Shown here in pieces: positions 24,645 to 38,900 of a stretch of 64,000 nucleotides of DNA; position 1 is the first letter of the stretch; the number at the start of each line of letters is the position of its first letter. This DNA comes from Pseudeuparius sepicola (Eukaryota; Arthropoda; Insecta; Coleoptera; Anthribidae): contig OY987301.1 of the NCBI GenBank assembly GCA_963920635.1, forward strand, positions 53,202,560 through 53,266,559, given 5' to 3'. Both the position numbers and the translations under genes were made by a program. A model generated the notes under the pieces. The model ran no database searches and had not been told where the DNA came from. It worked only from the letters and a program-made list of their open reading frames with translations.

Positions 24645-26970
24645 ACTTAGAAATTGTATAGAAAAATTTTGATGGCGGAATCGTGTTGTAGAACTCAATT
24701 TACGTCGCATAGGAATTTCTTTTCGGAGCATGTCAACGTTTGTGAAAATTGAAAAAGTGCGCTGGCCAGGCACTTAAAATTTTTTTGACGGCGGAATCGT
24801 GTTGTAAAACTCAATTTACGTCGCATAGTTTTTTTTTCGGAGCATGTCAACGTTTTTGAAATTTGAAAAAGTGCGCTGGCCAGGCAATTAGAAATTTTTT
24901 AGAAAAATTTTGAGGGCCGAATCGTGTGGTTGAACTCAATTTACGTCGCATAGGAATTTTTTTTCGGAGCATTTCAACGTTTTTGAAAATTGAAAAAGTG
25001 CGCTGGCCAGGCACTTAGAAATTTTTTAGAAAAGTTTTGAGGGCGGAATCGTGTTGTAGGACTCAATTTACGTCGCATAGGAATTTTCTTTTCGGAGCAT
25101 GTCAAAATTTTTGAAAATTGAAAAAGTGCGCTGGACAGGCACTTAGAAATTGTATAGAAAAATTTTGATGGCGGAATCGTGTTGTAGAACTCAATTAACG
25201 TCGCATAGGAATTTCTTTTCGGAGCATGTCAACATTTTTGAAAATTGAAAAAGTGCGCTGGCCAGGCAATTAGAAATTTTTTAAAAAAATTTTGAGGGCC
25301 GAATCGTGTGGTTGAACTCAATTTACGTCGCATAGGAATTTTTTTTCGGAGCATTTCAACGTTTTTGAAAATTGAAAAAGTGCGCTGGCCAGGCACTTAA
25401 AATTTTTTTGACGGCGGAATCGTGTTGTAAAACTCAATTTACGTCGCATAGTTTTTTTTTTCGGAGCATGTCAACGTTTTTGAAATTTGAAAAAGTGCGC
25501 TGGCCAGGCACTTAGAAATTTTTTAGAAAAATTTTGAGGGCGGAATTGTGTTGAAGCACTCAATTTACGTCGCATAGTATTTTTTTTTTCGGAGCATGTC
25601 AACGTGTTTGAAAATTGAAAAAGTGCGCTGGCCAGGCACTTAGAAATTTTTTAGAAAAGTTTTGAGGGCGGAATCGTGTTGTAGAACTCAATTTACGTCG
25701 CATAGGAATTTTTTATTCGGGGCATGTCAACATTTTTGAAAATTGAAAAAGTGCGCTGGCCAGGCACTTAGAATTTTTTTACAAACATTTTGAGGGCGGA
25801 ATTGTGTTGTAGAACTCAATTTACGTCGCATAGGAATTTTCTTTTCTGAGCATGTCAACATTTGTGAAAATTGAAAAAGTGCGCTGGCCAGGCACTTAGA
25901 AATTGTATAGAAAAATTTTGATGGCGGAATCGTGTTGTAGAACTCAATTTACGTCGCATAGGAATTTCTTTTCGGAGCATGTCAACATTTGTGAAAATTG
26001 AAAAAGTGCGCTGGCCAGGCACTTAAAATTTTTTTGACGGCGGAATCGTGTTGTAAAACTCAATTTACGTCGCATAGTTTTTTTTTCGGAGCATGTCAAC
26101 GTTTTTGAAATTTGAAAAAGTGCGCTGGCCAGGCAATTAGAAATTTTTTAGAAAAATTTTGAGGGCCGAATCGTGTGGTTGAACTCAATTTACGTCGCAT
26201 AGGAATTTTTTTTCGGAGCATTTCAACGTTTTTGAAAATTGAAAAAGTGCGCTGGCCAGGCACTTAGAAATTTTTTAGAAAAGTTTTGAGGGCGGAATCG
26301 TGTTGTAGGACTCAATTTACGTCGCATAGGAATTTTCTTTTCGGAGCATGTCAAAATTTTTGAAAATTGAAAAAGTGCGCTGGACAGGCACTTAGAAATT
26401 GTATAGAAAAATTTTGATGGCGGAATCGTGTTGTAGAACTCAATTTACGTCGCATAGGAATTTCTTTTCGGAGCATGTCAACATTTGTGAAAATTGAAAA
26501 AGTGCGCTGGCCAGGCACTTAAAATTTTTTTGACGGCGGAATCGTGTTGTAAAACTCAATTTACGTCGCATAGTTTTTTTTTCGGAGCATGTCAACGTTT
26601 TTGAAATTTGAAAAAGTGCGCTGGCCAGGCAATTAGAAATTTTTTAGAAAAATTTTGAGGGCCGAATCGTGTGGTTGAACTCAATTTACGTCGCATAGGA
26701 ATTTTTTTTCGGAGCATTTCAACGTTTTTGAAAATTGAAAAAGTGCGCTGGCCAGGCACTTAGAAATTTTTTAGAAAAGTTTTGAGGGCGGAATCGTGTT
26801 GTAGGACTCAATTTACGTCGCATAGGAATTTTCTTTTCTTAGCATGTCAAAATTTTTGAAAATTGAAAAAGTGCGCTGGCCAGGCACTTAGAAATTGTAT
26901 AGAAAAATTTTGATGGCGGAATCGTGTTGTAGAACTCAATTTACGTCGCATAGGAATTTCTTTTCGGAGC
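24645..26970. repeat. A-like satellite block (mostly copy of 13,250-15,230)
   Basis: No gene is present. From ~24,990 the order follows the segment 11,741 bp earlier. TGGACAGG occurs at ~25,131 and 26,381, and TTTTCTGAGC at ~24,594 and ~25,844, which indicates an internal duplication of about 1,250 bp (ten monomers). Confidence 0.7.
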
Positions 26971-29669
26971 ATGTCAACATTTTTGAAAATTGAAAAAGTG
27001 CGCTGGCCAGGCAATTAGAAATTTTTTAGAAAAATTTTGAGGGCGGAATCGTGTTGTAGAACTCAATTTACGTCGAATAGCAATTTTCTTTTCGGAGCAT
27101 GTCAACGTTTTAGAAAAATTTTGACGGCGGAATCGTGTTGTAAAACTCAATTTACGTCGTATAGTATTTTTTTTTTCGGAGCATGTCAACGTATTTGAAA
27201 ATTGACAAAGTGCGCTGGCCAGGCACTTAGAAATTGTATAGAAAAATTTTGATGGCGTAATCGTGTTCTAGAAATCAATTAACGTCGCATAGGAATTTCT
27301 TTTCGGAGCATGTCAACATTTTTGAAAATTGAAAAAGGGCGCTGGCCAGGCAATTAGAAATTGTATAGAAAAATTTTGATGGCGTAATCGTGTTGTAGAA
27401 ATCAATTAACGTCGCATAGGAATTTCTTTTCGGAGCATGTCAACATTTTTGAAAATTGAAAAAGGGCGCTGGCCAGGCAATTAGAAATTTTTTAGAAAAA
27501 TTTTGAGGGCCGAATCGTGTGGTTGAACTCAATTTACGTCGCATAGGAATTTTCTTTTCGGAGCATGTCAACATTTTTAAAAATCGAAAAAGTGCGCTGG
27601 CCAGGCACTAAGAAATTTTTTAGAAAAATTTTGACGGCGGAATCGTGTTGTAAAACTCAATTTACCTCGTATAGTATTTTTTTTTCGGAGCATGTCAACG
27701 TTTTTGAAAATTGACAAAGTGCGCTGGCCAGGCACTTATAATTTTTTTAGAAAAATTTTGATGGCGAAATCGTGTTGTAAAACTCAATTTACGTCGCATA
27801 GTTTTTTTTTTCGAAGCATGTCAACGTTTTTGAAAATTGAAAAAGTGCGCTGGCTAGGCACTTATAATTTTTTTAGAAAAATTTTGACGGCGGAATCGTG
27901 TTGTAAAACTCAATTTACGTCGTAAAGTATTTTTTTTTTCGGAGCATGTCAACGTTTTTGAAAATTGACAAAGTGCGCTGGCCAGGCACTTATAATTTTT
28001 TTAGAAAAATTTTGACGGCGAAATCGTGTTGTAAAACTCAATTTACGTCGCATAGTATTTTTTTTTTCGGAGCATGTCAACGTTTTTGAAAATCGTGTTG
28101 TAAAAACATTTTTGAAAATTGAAAAAGTGCGCTGGCCAGGCATTTAGAATTTTTTTTAGAAAATTTTTGAGAGCGGAATCGTGTTGTAGAACTCAATTTA
28201 CGTCGCATAGCAATTTTCTTTTCGGAGCATGTCAACGTTTTTGAAAATTGAAAAAGTGCGCTGGCTAGGCACTTAGAATTTTTTTAGAAAAATTTTGAGG
28301 CGGAATCGTGTTGTAAAACTCAATTTACGTCGCATAGCAATTTTCCTTTCGGAGCATGTCAACGTTTTTAAAAATTGAAAAAGTGCGCGGGCCAGGCACT
28401 TAGAATTTTTTTAGAAAAATTTTGACGGCGGAATCTGTTGTAAAACTCAATTTACGTTTCATAGTATGTTTTTTCGGAGCATGTCAACGTTTTTAAAAAT
28501 TGAAAAAGTGCGCTGGCCAGGCATTTAGAAATTTTTTAGAAAAATTTTGAGAGCGGAATCGTGTTGTAGAACTCAATTTACGTCGCATAGCAATTTTCTT
28601 TTCGGAGCATGTCAACGTTTTTGAAAATTGAAAAAGTGCGCTGGCCAGGCACTTAGAAATTGTATAGAAAAATTTTGATGGCGTAATCGTGTTGTAGAAA
28701 TCAATTAACGTCGCATAGGAATTTCTTTTCGGAGCATGTCAACATTTTTGAAAATTGAAAAAGGGCGCTGGCCAGGCAATTAGAAATTGTATAGAAAAAT
28801 TTTGATGGCGTAATCGTGTTGTAGAAATCAATTAACGTCGCATAGGAATTTCTTTTCGGAGCATGTCAACATTTTTGAAAATTGAAAAAGGGCGCTGGCC
28901 AGGCAATTAGAAATTTTTTAGAAAAATTTTGAGGGCCGAATCCTGTGGTTGAACTCAATTTACGTCGCATAGGAATTTTTTTCGGATCAGTCAACCTTTT
29001 TGAAAATTGAAAAAGTGCGCTGGCCAGGCACATAGAAATTTTTTAGAAAAATTTTCAGGGCGGAATCGGGTTTTAGGACTCAATTTACGTCGCATAGGAA
29101 TTTTCTTTTCGGAGCATGTCAACATTTTTAAAAATCGAAAAAGTGCGCTGGCCAGGCACTAAGAAATTTTTTAGAAAAATTTTGAGGGCGGAATTGTGTT
29201 GTAGAACTCAATTTACGTCGCATAGGAATTTTCTTTTCGGAGCATGTCAACGTTTTTGAAAATTGAAAAAGTCCGCTGGCCAGTCACTTAGAAATTTTTT
29301 ATAAAAATTTTGAGGTCCGAATCGTGTGGTTGAACTCAATTTACGTCGCATAGGAATTTTTTCGGATCAGTCAACCTTTTTGAAAATTTAAAAAGTGCGC
29401 TGGCCAGGCACTTAGAAATTTTTTAGAAAAATTTTCAGGGCGGAATCGGGTTTTAGGACTCAATTTACGTCGCATAGGAATTTTCTTTTCGGAGCATGTC
29501 AACATTTTTAAAAATCGAAAAAGTGCGCTGGCCAGGCACTAAGAAATTTTTTAGAAAAATTTTGAGGGCGGAATTGTGTTGTAGAACTCAATTTACGTCG
29601 CATAGGAATTTTCTTTTCGGAGCATGTCAACATTTGTGAAAATTGAAAAAGTGCGCTGGCCAGGCACTT
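26971..29669. repeat. B-type block, containing copy 2 of the 6,828-bp-offset segment
   Basis: From ~27,110 this stretch matches 20,282-22,842. The two flanks differ: the left flank follows ~15,230, and the right flank passes into CACTTAAAATTT (114-bp type). The segment was therefore spliced into different contexts in the two places. Confidence 0.78.
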
Positions 29670-32600
29670 AAAATTTTTTTGACGGCGGAATCGTGTGGTA
29701 AAACTCAATTTACGTCGCATAGTTTTTTTTTTCGGAGCATGTCAACGTTTTTGAAATTTGAAAAAGTGCGCTGGCCAGGCACTTAGAAATTTTTTAGAAA
29801 AATTTTGAGGGCGGAATTGTGTTGAAGCACTCAATTTACGTCGCATAGTATTTTTTTTTCGGAGCATGTCAACGTTTTTGAAAATTGAAAATGTGCGCTG
29901 GCCAGGCACTTAGAAATTTTTTAGAAAAGTTTTGAGGGCGGAATCGTGTTGTAGGACTCAATTTACGTCGCATAGGAATTTTCTTTTCGGAGCATGTCAA
30001 AATTTTTGAAAATTGAAAAAGTGCGCTGGCCAGGCACTTAGAAATTGTATAGAAAAATTTTGATGGCGGAATCGTGTTGTAGAACTCAATTAACGTCGCA
30101 TAGGAATTTCTTTTCGGAGCATGTCAACATTTTTGAAAATTGAAAAAGTGCGCTGGCCAGGCAATTAGAAATTTTTTAGAAAAATTTTGAGGGCCGAATC
30201 GTGTGGTTGAACTCAATTTACGTCGCATAGGAATTTTTTTTCGGAGCATTTCATCGTTTTTGAAAATTGAAAAAGTGCGCTGGCCAGGCACTTAGAAATT
30301 TTTTAGAAAAGTTTTGATGGCGGAATCGTGTTGTAGGACTCAATTTACGTCGCATAGGAATTTTCTTTTCGGAGCATGTCAAAATTTTTGAAAATTGAAA
30401 AAGTGCGCTGGCCAGGCACTTAGAAATTGTATAGAAAAATTTTGATGGCGGAATCGTGTTGTAGAACTCAATTAACGTCGCATAGGAATTTCTTTTCGGA
30501 GCATGTCAACATTTTTGAAAATTGATAAAGTGCGCTGGCCAGGCAATTAGAAATTTTTTAGAAAAATTTTGAGGGCCGAATCGTGTGGTTGAACTCAATT
30601 TACGTCGCATAGGAATTTTTTTTCGGAGCATTTCAACGTTTTTGAAAATTGAAAAAGGGCGCTGGCCAGGCACTTAGAAATTTTTTAGAAAAATTTTGAG
30701 GGCGGAATTGTGTTGAAGCACTCAATTTACGTCGCATAGTATTTTTTTTTCGGAGCATGTCAACGTTTTTGAAAATTGAAAAAGTGCGCTGGCCAGGCAC
30801 TTAGAAATTTTTTAGAAAAGTTTTGAGGGCGGAATCGTGTTGTAGGACTCAATTTACGTCGCATAGGAATTTTCTTTTCGGAGCATGTCAAAATTTTTGA
30901 AAATTGAAAAAGTGCGCTGGCCAGGCACTTAGAAATTGTATAGAAAAATTTTGATGGCGGAATCGTGTTGTAGAACTCAATTAACGTCGCATAGGAATTT
31001 CTTTTCGGAGCATGTCAACATTTTTGAAAATTGAAAAAGTGCGCTGGCCAGGCAATTAGAAATTTTTTAGAAAAATTTTGAGGGCCGAATCGTGTGGTTG
31101 AACTCAATTTACGTCGCATAGGAATTTTTTTTTCGGAGCATTTCAACGTTTTTGAAAATTGAAAAAGTGCGCTGGCCAGGCACTTAGAAATTTTTTAGAA
31201 AAGTTTTGAGGGCGGAATCGTGTTGTAGGACTCAATTTACGTCGCATAGGAATTTTCTTTTCGGAGCATGTCAAAATTTTTGAAAATTGAAAAAGTGCGC
31301 TGGACAGGCACTTAGAAATTGTATAGAAAAATTTTGATGGCGGAATCGTGTTGTAGAACTCAATTTACGTCGCATAGGAATTTCTTTTCGGAGCATGTCA
31401 ACATTTTTGAAAATTGAAAAAGTGCGCTGGCCAGGCACTTAGAATTTTTTTACAAACATTTTGAGGGCGGAATTGTGTTGTAGAACTCAATTTACGTCGC
31501 ATAGGAATTTTCTTTTCGGAGCATGTCAACATTTGTGAAAATTGAAAAAGTGCGCTGGCCAGGCACTTAAAATTTTTTTGACGGCGGAATCGTGTTGTAA
31601 AACTCAATTTACGTCGCATAGTTTTTTTTTCGGAGCATGTCAACGTTTTTGAAATTTGAAAAAGTGCGCTGGCCAGGCACTTAGAAATTTTTTAGAAAAA
31701 TTTTGAGGGCGGAATTGTGTTGAAGCACTCAATTTACGTCGCATAGTATTTTTTTTTCGGAGCATGTCAACGTTTTTGAAAATTGAAAAAGTGCGCTGGC
31801 CAGGCACTTAGAAATTTTTTAGAAAAGTTTTGAGGGCGGAATCGTGTTGTAGAACTCAATTTACGTCGCATAGGAATTTTTTATTCGGAGCATGTCAACA
31901 TTTTTGAAAATTGAAAAAGTGCGCTGGCCAGGCACTTAGAATTTTTTTACAAACATTTTGAGGGCGGAATTGTGTTGTAGAACTCAATTTACGTCGCATA
32001 GGAATTTTCTTTTCGGAGCATGTCAACATTTGTGAAAATTGAAAAAGTGCGCTGGCCAGGCACTTAAAATTTTTTTGACGGCGGAATCGTGTTGTAAAAC
32101 TCAATTTACGTCGCATAGTTTTTTTTTTCGGAGCATGTCAACGTTTTTGAAATTTGAAAAAGTGCGCTGGCCAGGCACTTAGAAATTTTTTAGAAAAATT
32201 TTGAGGGCGGAATTGTGTTGAAGCACTCAATTTACGTCGCATAGTATTTTTTTTTCGGAGCATGTCAACGTTTTTGAAAATTGAAAAAGTGCGCTGGCCA
32301 GGCACTTAGAAATTTTTTAGAAAAGTTTTGAGGGCGGAATCGTGTTGTAGGACTCAATTTACGTCGCATAGGAATTTTCTTTTCGGAGCATGTCAAAATT
32401 TTTGAAAATTGAAAAAGTGCGCTGGCCAGGCACTTAGAAATTGTATAGAAAAATTTTGATGGTGGAATCGTGTCGTAGAACTCAATTAACGTCGCATAGG
32501 AATTTCTTTTCGGAGCATGTCAACATTTTTGAAAATTGAAAAAGTGCGCTGGCCAGGCAATTAGAAATTTTTTAGAAAAATTTTGAGGGCCGAATCGTGT

Positions 32601-32900
32601 GGTTGAACTCAATTTACGTCGCATAGGAATTTTTTTTCGGAGCATTTCAACGTTTTTGAAAATTGAAAAAGTGCGCTGGCCAGGCACTTAGAAATTTTTT
32701 AGAAAAGTTTTGAGGGCGGAATCGTGTTGTAGGACTCAATTTACGTCGCATAGGAATTTTCTTTTCTTAGCATGTCAAAATTTTTGAAAATTGAAAAAGT
32801 GCGCTGGCCAGGCACTTAGAAATTGTATAGAAAAATTTTGATGGCGGAATCGTGTTGTAGAACTCAATTTACGTCGCATAGGAATTTCTTTTCGGAGCAT
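29670..32900. repeat. A-like satellite block
   Basis: No gene is present. Subtypes and order resemble domain A and ~12,200-14,800. A four-monomer module of 497 bp is tandemly duplicated, with anchors at 31,398 and 31,895; copies run ~31,390-31,886 and ~31,887-32,350. Confidence 0.75.
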
Positions 32901-35900
32901 GTCAACATTTTTGAAAATTGAAAAAGTGCGCTGGCCAGGCAATTAGAAATTTTTTAGAAAAATTTTGAGGGCGGAATCGTGTTGTAGAACTCAATTTACG
33001 TCGCATAGCAATTTTCTTTTCGGAGCGTGTCAACGTTTTAGAAAAATTTTGACGGCGGAATCGTGTTGTAAAACTCAATTTACGTCGTATAGTATTTTTT
33101 TTTCGGAGCATGTCAACGTATTTGAAAATTGACAAAGTGCGCTGGCCAGGCACTTAGAATTTTTTTAGAAAAATTTTGACGGCGGAATCGTGTTGTAAAA
33201 CTCAATTTACGTCGCATAGGAATTTTCTTTTCGGAGCATGTCAACATTTTTGAAAATTGAAAAAGTGCGCTGGCCAGGCACTTAGAAATTTTTTAGAAAA
33301 ATTTTGAGGGCCGAATCGTGTGGTTGAACTCAATTTACGTCGCATAGGAATTTTTTTTCGGATCAGTCAACCTTTTTGAAAATGAAAAAGTGCGCTGGCC
33401 AGGAACTTAGAAATTTTTTAGAAAAATTTTGAGGGCGGAATCGGGTTTTAGGACTCAATTTACATCGCATAGGAATTTTCTTTTCGGAGCATGTCAACAT
33501 TTTTAAAAATCGAAAAAGTGCACTGGCCAGGCACTAAGAAATTTTTTAGAAAAATTTTGAGGGCGGAATTGTGTTGTAGAACTCAATTTACGTCGCATAG
33601 GAATTTTCTTTTCGGAGCATGTCAACGTTTTTGAAAATTGAAAAAGTGCGCGGGCCAGGCACTTAGAATTTTTTTAGAAAAATTTTGACGGCGGAATCTG
33701 TTGTAAAACTCAACTTACGTCTCATAGTATTTTTTTTTTCGGAGCATGTCAACGTTTTTAAAAATTGAAAAAGTGCGCTGGCCAGGCACTTAGAAATTTT
33801 TTAGAAAAGTTTTGAGGGCGGAATCGTGTTGTTGGACTCAATTTACGTCGCATAGGAATTTTCTTTTCGGAGCATGTCAACATTTTTAAAAATTGAAAAA
33901 GTGCGCTGGCCAGGCATTTAGAAATTTTTTAGAAAAATTTTGAGAGCGGAATCGTGTTGTAGAACTCAATATACGTCGCATAGCAATTTTCTTTTCGGAG
34001 CATGTCAACGTTTTTGAAAATTGAAAAAGTGCGCTGGCTAATCACTTAGAATTTTTTTAGAAAAATTTTGACGGCGGAATCGTGTTGGAAAACTCAATTT
34101 ACGTCGTATAGTTTTTTTTTTCAGAGTATGTCAACGTTTTTGAAAATTGACAAAGTGCGCTGGCCAGGCACTTAGAATTTTTTTAGAAAAATTTTGACGG
34201 CGGAATCTGTTGTAAAACTCAATTTACGTCTCATAGTATTTTCTTTTCGGAGCATGTCAACGTTTTTAAAAATTGAAAAAGTGCGCTGGCCAGGCACTTA
34301 GAAATTTTTTAGAAAAGTTTTGAGGGCGGAATCGTGTTGTTGGACTCAATTTACGTCGCATAGGAATTTTCTTTTCGGAGCATGTCAACATTTTTGAAAA
34401 TTGAAAAAGTGCGCTGGCCAGGCAATTAGAAATTTTTTAGAAAAGTTTGATTGCGGAATCGTGTTGTAGAACTCAATTTACGTCGCATAGCAATTTTCTT
34501 TTCGGAGCATGTCAACGTTTTTGAAAATTGAAAAAGTCCGCTGGCCAGTCACTTAGAAATTTTTTAGAAAAATTTTGAGGGCGGAATCGTGTTGTTGGAC
34601 TCAATTTACGTCGCATAGGAATTTTCTTTTCGGAGCATGTCAACATTTTTGAAAATTGAAAAAGTGCGCTGGCCAGGCAATTAGAAATTTTTTAGAAAAG
34701 TTTGAGGGCGGAATCGTGTTGTAGGACTCAATTTACGTCGCATAGGAATTTTCTTTTCGGAGCATGTCAAAACTTTTGAAAATTGAAAAAGTGCGCTGGC
34801 CAGGCAATTAGAAATTTTTTAGAAAAATTTTGAGGGCGGAATCGTGTTGTAGAACTCAATTTACGTCACATAGCAATTTTCTTTTCGGAGCATGTCAACG
34901 TTTTAGAAAAATTTTGAGGGCGGAATCGTGTTGTAGGACTCAATTTACGTCGCATAGGAATTTTCTTTTCGGAGCATGTCAAAATTTTTGAAAATTGAAA
35001 AAGTGCGCTGGCCAGGCACTTAGAAATTTTATAGAAAAATTTTGATGGCGGAATCGTGTTGTAGAACTCAATTTACGTCGCATAGGAATTTCTTTTCGGA
35101 GCATGTCAACATTTTTGAAAATTGAAAAAGTGCACTTAGAAATTTTTTAGAAAAGCTTTGAGGGCGGAATCGTGTTGTAGGACTCAATTTACGTCGCATA
35201 GCAATTTTCTTTTCGGAGCATGTCAACGTTTTAGAAAAATTTTGACGGCGGAATCGTGTTGTAAAACTCAATTTACGTCGTATAGTATTTTTTTTTTCGG
35301 AGCATGTCAACGTATTGAAAATTGACAAAGTGCGCTGGCCAGGCACTTAGAAATTTTTTAGAAAAATTTTGAGGGCGGAATCGTGTTGTAGGACTCAATT
35401 TACGTCGCATAGAAATTTTCTTTTCGGAGCATGTCAAAATATTTGAAAATTGAAAAAGTGCGCTGGCCAGGCACTTAGAAATTTTATAGAAAAATTTTGA
35501 TGGCGGAATCGTGTTGTAGAACTCAATTTACGTCGCATAGGAATTTCTTTTCGGAGCATGTCAACATTTTTGAAAATTGAAAAAGTGCGCTGGCCAGGCA
35601 CTTAGAAATTTTTTAGAAAAGTTTTGAGGGCGGAATCGTGTTGTAGGACTCAATTTACGTCGCATAGCAATTTTCTTTTCGGAGCATGTCAACGTTTTAG
35701 AAAAATTTTGAGGGCGGAATCGTGTTGTAGGACTCAATTTACGTCGCATAGGAATTTTCTTTTCGGAGCATGTCAAAATTTTTGAAAATTGAAAAAGTGC
35801 GCTGGCCAGGCACTTAGAAATTTTATAGAAAAATTTTGATGGCGGAATCGTGTTGTAGAACTCAATCTACGTCGCATAGGAATTTCTTTTCGGAGCATGT

Positions 35901-38900
35901 CAACATTTTTGAAAATTGAAAAATTGCTCTGGCCAGGCACTTAGAAATTTTTTAGAAAAGTTTTGAGGGCGGAATCGTGTTGTAGGACTCAATTTACGTC
36001 GCATAGCAATTTTTTTTTCGGAGCATGTCAACGTTTTAGAAAAATTTTGACGGCGGAATCGTGTTGTAAAACTCAATTTACGTCGTATAGTATTTTTTTT
36101 TCGGAGCATGTCAACGTATTTGAAAATTGACAAAGTGCGCTGGCCAGGCACTTAGAAATTTTTTAGAAAAATTTTGAGGGCGGAATCGTGTTGTAGGACT
36201 CAATTTGCGTCGCATAGGAATTTTCTTTTCGGAGCATGTCAAAATTTTTGAAAATTGAAAAAGTGCGCTGGCCAGGCACTTAGAAATTTTATAGAAACAT
36301 TTTGATGGCGGAATCGTGTTGTAGAACTCAATTTACTTCGCATAGGAATTTCTTTTCAGAGCATGTCAACATTTTTGAAAATTGAAATAGTGCGCTGGCC
36401 AGGCACTTAGAAATTTTTTAGAAAAGTTTTGAGGGCGGAATCGTGTTGTAGGACTCAATTTACGTCGCATAGGAATTTTCTTTTCGGAGCATGTAAAAAT
36501 TTTTGAAAATTGAAAAAGTGCGCTGGCCAGGCACTTAGAAATTTTATAGAAAAATTTTGACGGCGGAATGGTGTTATAAAACTCAATTTACGTCGCATAG
36601 GAATTTTCTTTTCGGAGCATGTCAACATTTTTGAAAATTGAAAAAGTGCGCTGGCCAGGCACTTAGAAATTTTTTAGAAAAATTTTGAGGGCCGAATCGT
36701 GTTGTAGAACTCAATTTACGTCTCATAGTATTTTTTTTTCGGAGCATGTCAACGTTTTTAAAAATTGAAAAAGTGCGATGGCCAGGCACTTAGAAATTTT
36801 TTAGAAAAATTTTGAGGGCCGAATCGTGTGGTTGAACTCAATTTACGTCGCATAGGAATTTTTTTCGGATCAATCAACCTTTTTGAAAATTGAAAAAGTG
36901 CGCTGGCCAGGCACTTAGAAATTTTTTAGAACAATTTTGAGGGCGGAATCGTGTTGTAGAACTCAATTTACGTCGCATAGGAATTTTTTATTAAGAACAT
37001 GTCAACATTTTTGAAAATTGAAAAAGTGCGCTGGCCAGGCACTTAGAAATTTTTTAGAGCAATTTTGAGGGCGGAATCGTGTTGTAGAACTCAATTTACG
37101 TCGCATATAAATTTTTTATTCGGAGCATGTCAACATTTTTGAAAATTGAAAAAATGCGCTGGCCAGGCACTTAGAATTTTTTTAGAAAAATTTTGACGGC
37201 GGAATCGTGTTGTAAAACTCAATTTACGTCGCATAGTATTTTTTTTCGGAGCATGTCAACGTTTTTGAAAATTGAAAAAGTGCGCTGGCCAGGCACTTAG
37301 AAATTTTTTAGAAAAGTTTTGAGGGCGGAATCGTGTTGTAGGACTCAATTTACGTCGCATAGGAATTTTCTTTTCGGAGCATGTCAACATTTTTGAAAAT
37401 TGAAAAAGTGCGCTGGCCAGGCAATTAGAAATTTTTTAGAAAAATTTTGAGGGCCGAATCGTGTGGTTGAACTCAATTTACGTCGCATAGGAATTTTTTT
37501 TCGGAGCATGTCAACTTTTTTGAAAATTGAAAAAGTGCGCTGGCCAGGCACTTAGAAATTTTTTAGAAAAATTTTGAGGTCCGAATCGTGTGGTTGAACT
37601 CAATTTACGTCGCATAGGAATTTTTTTCGGATCAGTCAACCTTTTTGAAAATTGAAAAAGTGCGCTGGCCAGGCACTTAGAAATTTTTTAGAAAAATTTT
37701 CAGGGCGGAATCGGGTTTTAGGAGTCAATTTACGTCGCATAATAATTTTCTTTTCGGAGCATGTCAACATTTTTAAAAATCGAAAAAGTGCGCTGGCCAG
37801 GCACTAAGAAATTTTTTAGAACAATTTTGAGGGCTGAATTGTGTTGTAGAACTCAATTTACGTCGCATAGGAATTTTCTTTTCGGAGCATGTCAACATTT
37901 GTGAAAATTGAAAAAGTGCGCTGGCCAGGCACTTAAAATTTTTTTGACGGCGGAATCGTGTTGTAAAACTCAATTTACGTCGCATAGTTTTTTTTTTCGG
38001 AGCATGTCAACGTTTTTGAAATTTGAAAAAGTACGCTGGCCAGGCACTTAGAAATTTTTTAGAAAAGTTTTGAGGGCGGAATCGTGTTGTAGGACTCAAT
38101 TTACGTCGCATAGGAATTTTCTTTTCGGAGCATGTCAAAATTTTTGAAAATTGAAAAAGTGCGCTGGCCAGGCACTTAGAAATTGTATAGAAAAATTTTG
38201 ATGGCGGAATCGTGTTGTAGAACTCAATTAACGTCGCATAGGAATTTCTTTTCGGAGCATGTCAACATTTTTGAAAATTGAAAAAGTGCGCTGGCCAGGC
38301 AATTAGAAATTTTTTAGAAAAATTTTGAGGGCCGAATCGTGTGGTTGAACTCAATTTACGTCGCATAGGAATTTTTTTTCGGAGCATGTCAACGTTTTTG
38401 AAAATTGAAAAAGTGCGCTGGCCAGGCACTTAGAAATTTTTTAGAAAAGTTTTGAAGGCGGAATCGTGTTGTAGGACTCAATTTACGTCGCATAGGAATT
38501 TTCTTTTCGGAGCATGTCAAAATTTCTGAAAATTGAAAAAGTGCGCTGGCCAGGCACTTAGAAATTGTATAGAAAAATTTTGATGGCGGAATCGTGTTGT
38601 AGAACTCAATTTACGTCGCATAGGAATTTCTTTTCGGAGCATGTCAACATTTTTGAAAATTGAAAAAGTGCGCTGGCCAGGCAATTAGAAATTTTTTAGA
38701 AAAATTTTGAGGGCGGAATCGTGTTGTAGAACTCAATTTACGTCGCATAGGAATTTTTTATTCGGAGCATGTCAACATTTTTGAAAATTGAAAAAGTGCG
38801 CTGGCCAGGCACTTAGAAATTTTGTAGAAAAATTTTGAGGGCGGAATCGTGTTGTAGAACTCAATTTACGTCGCATAGGAATTTTTTTTATTCGGAGCAT

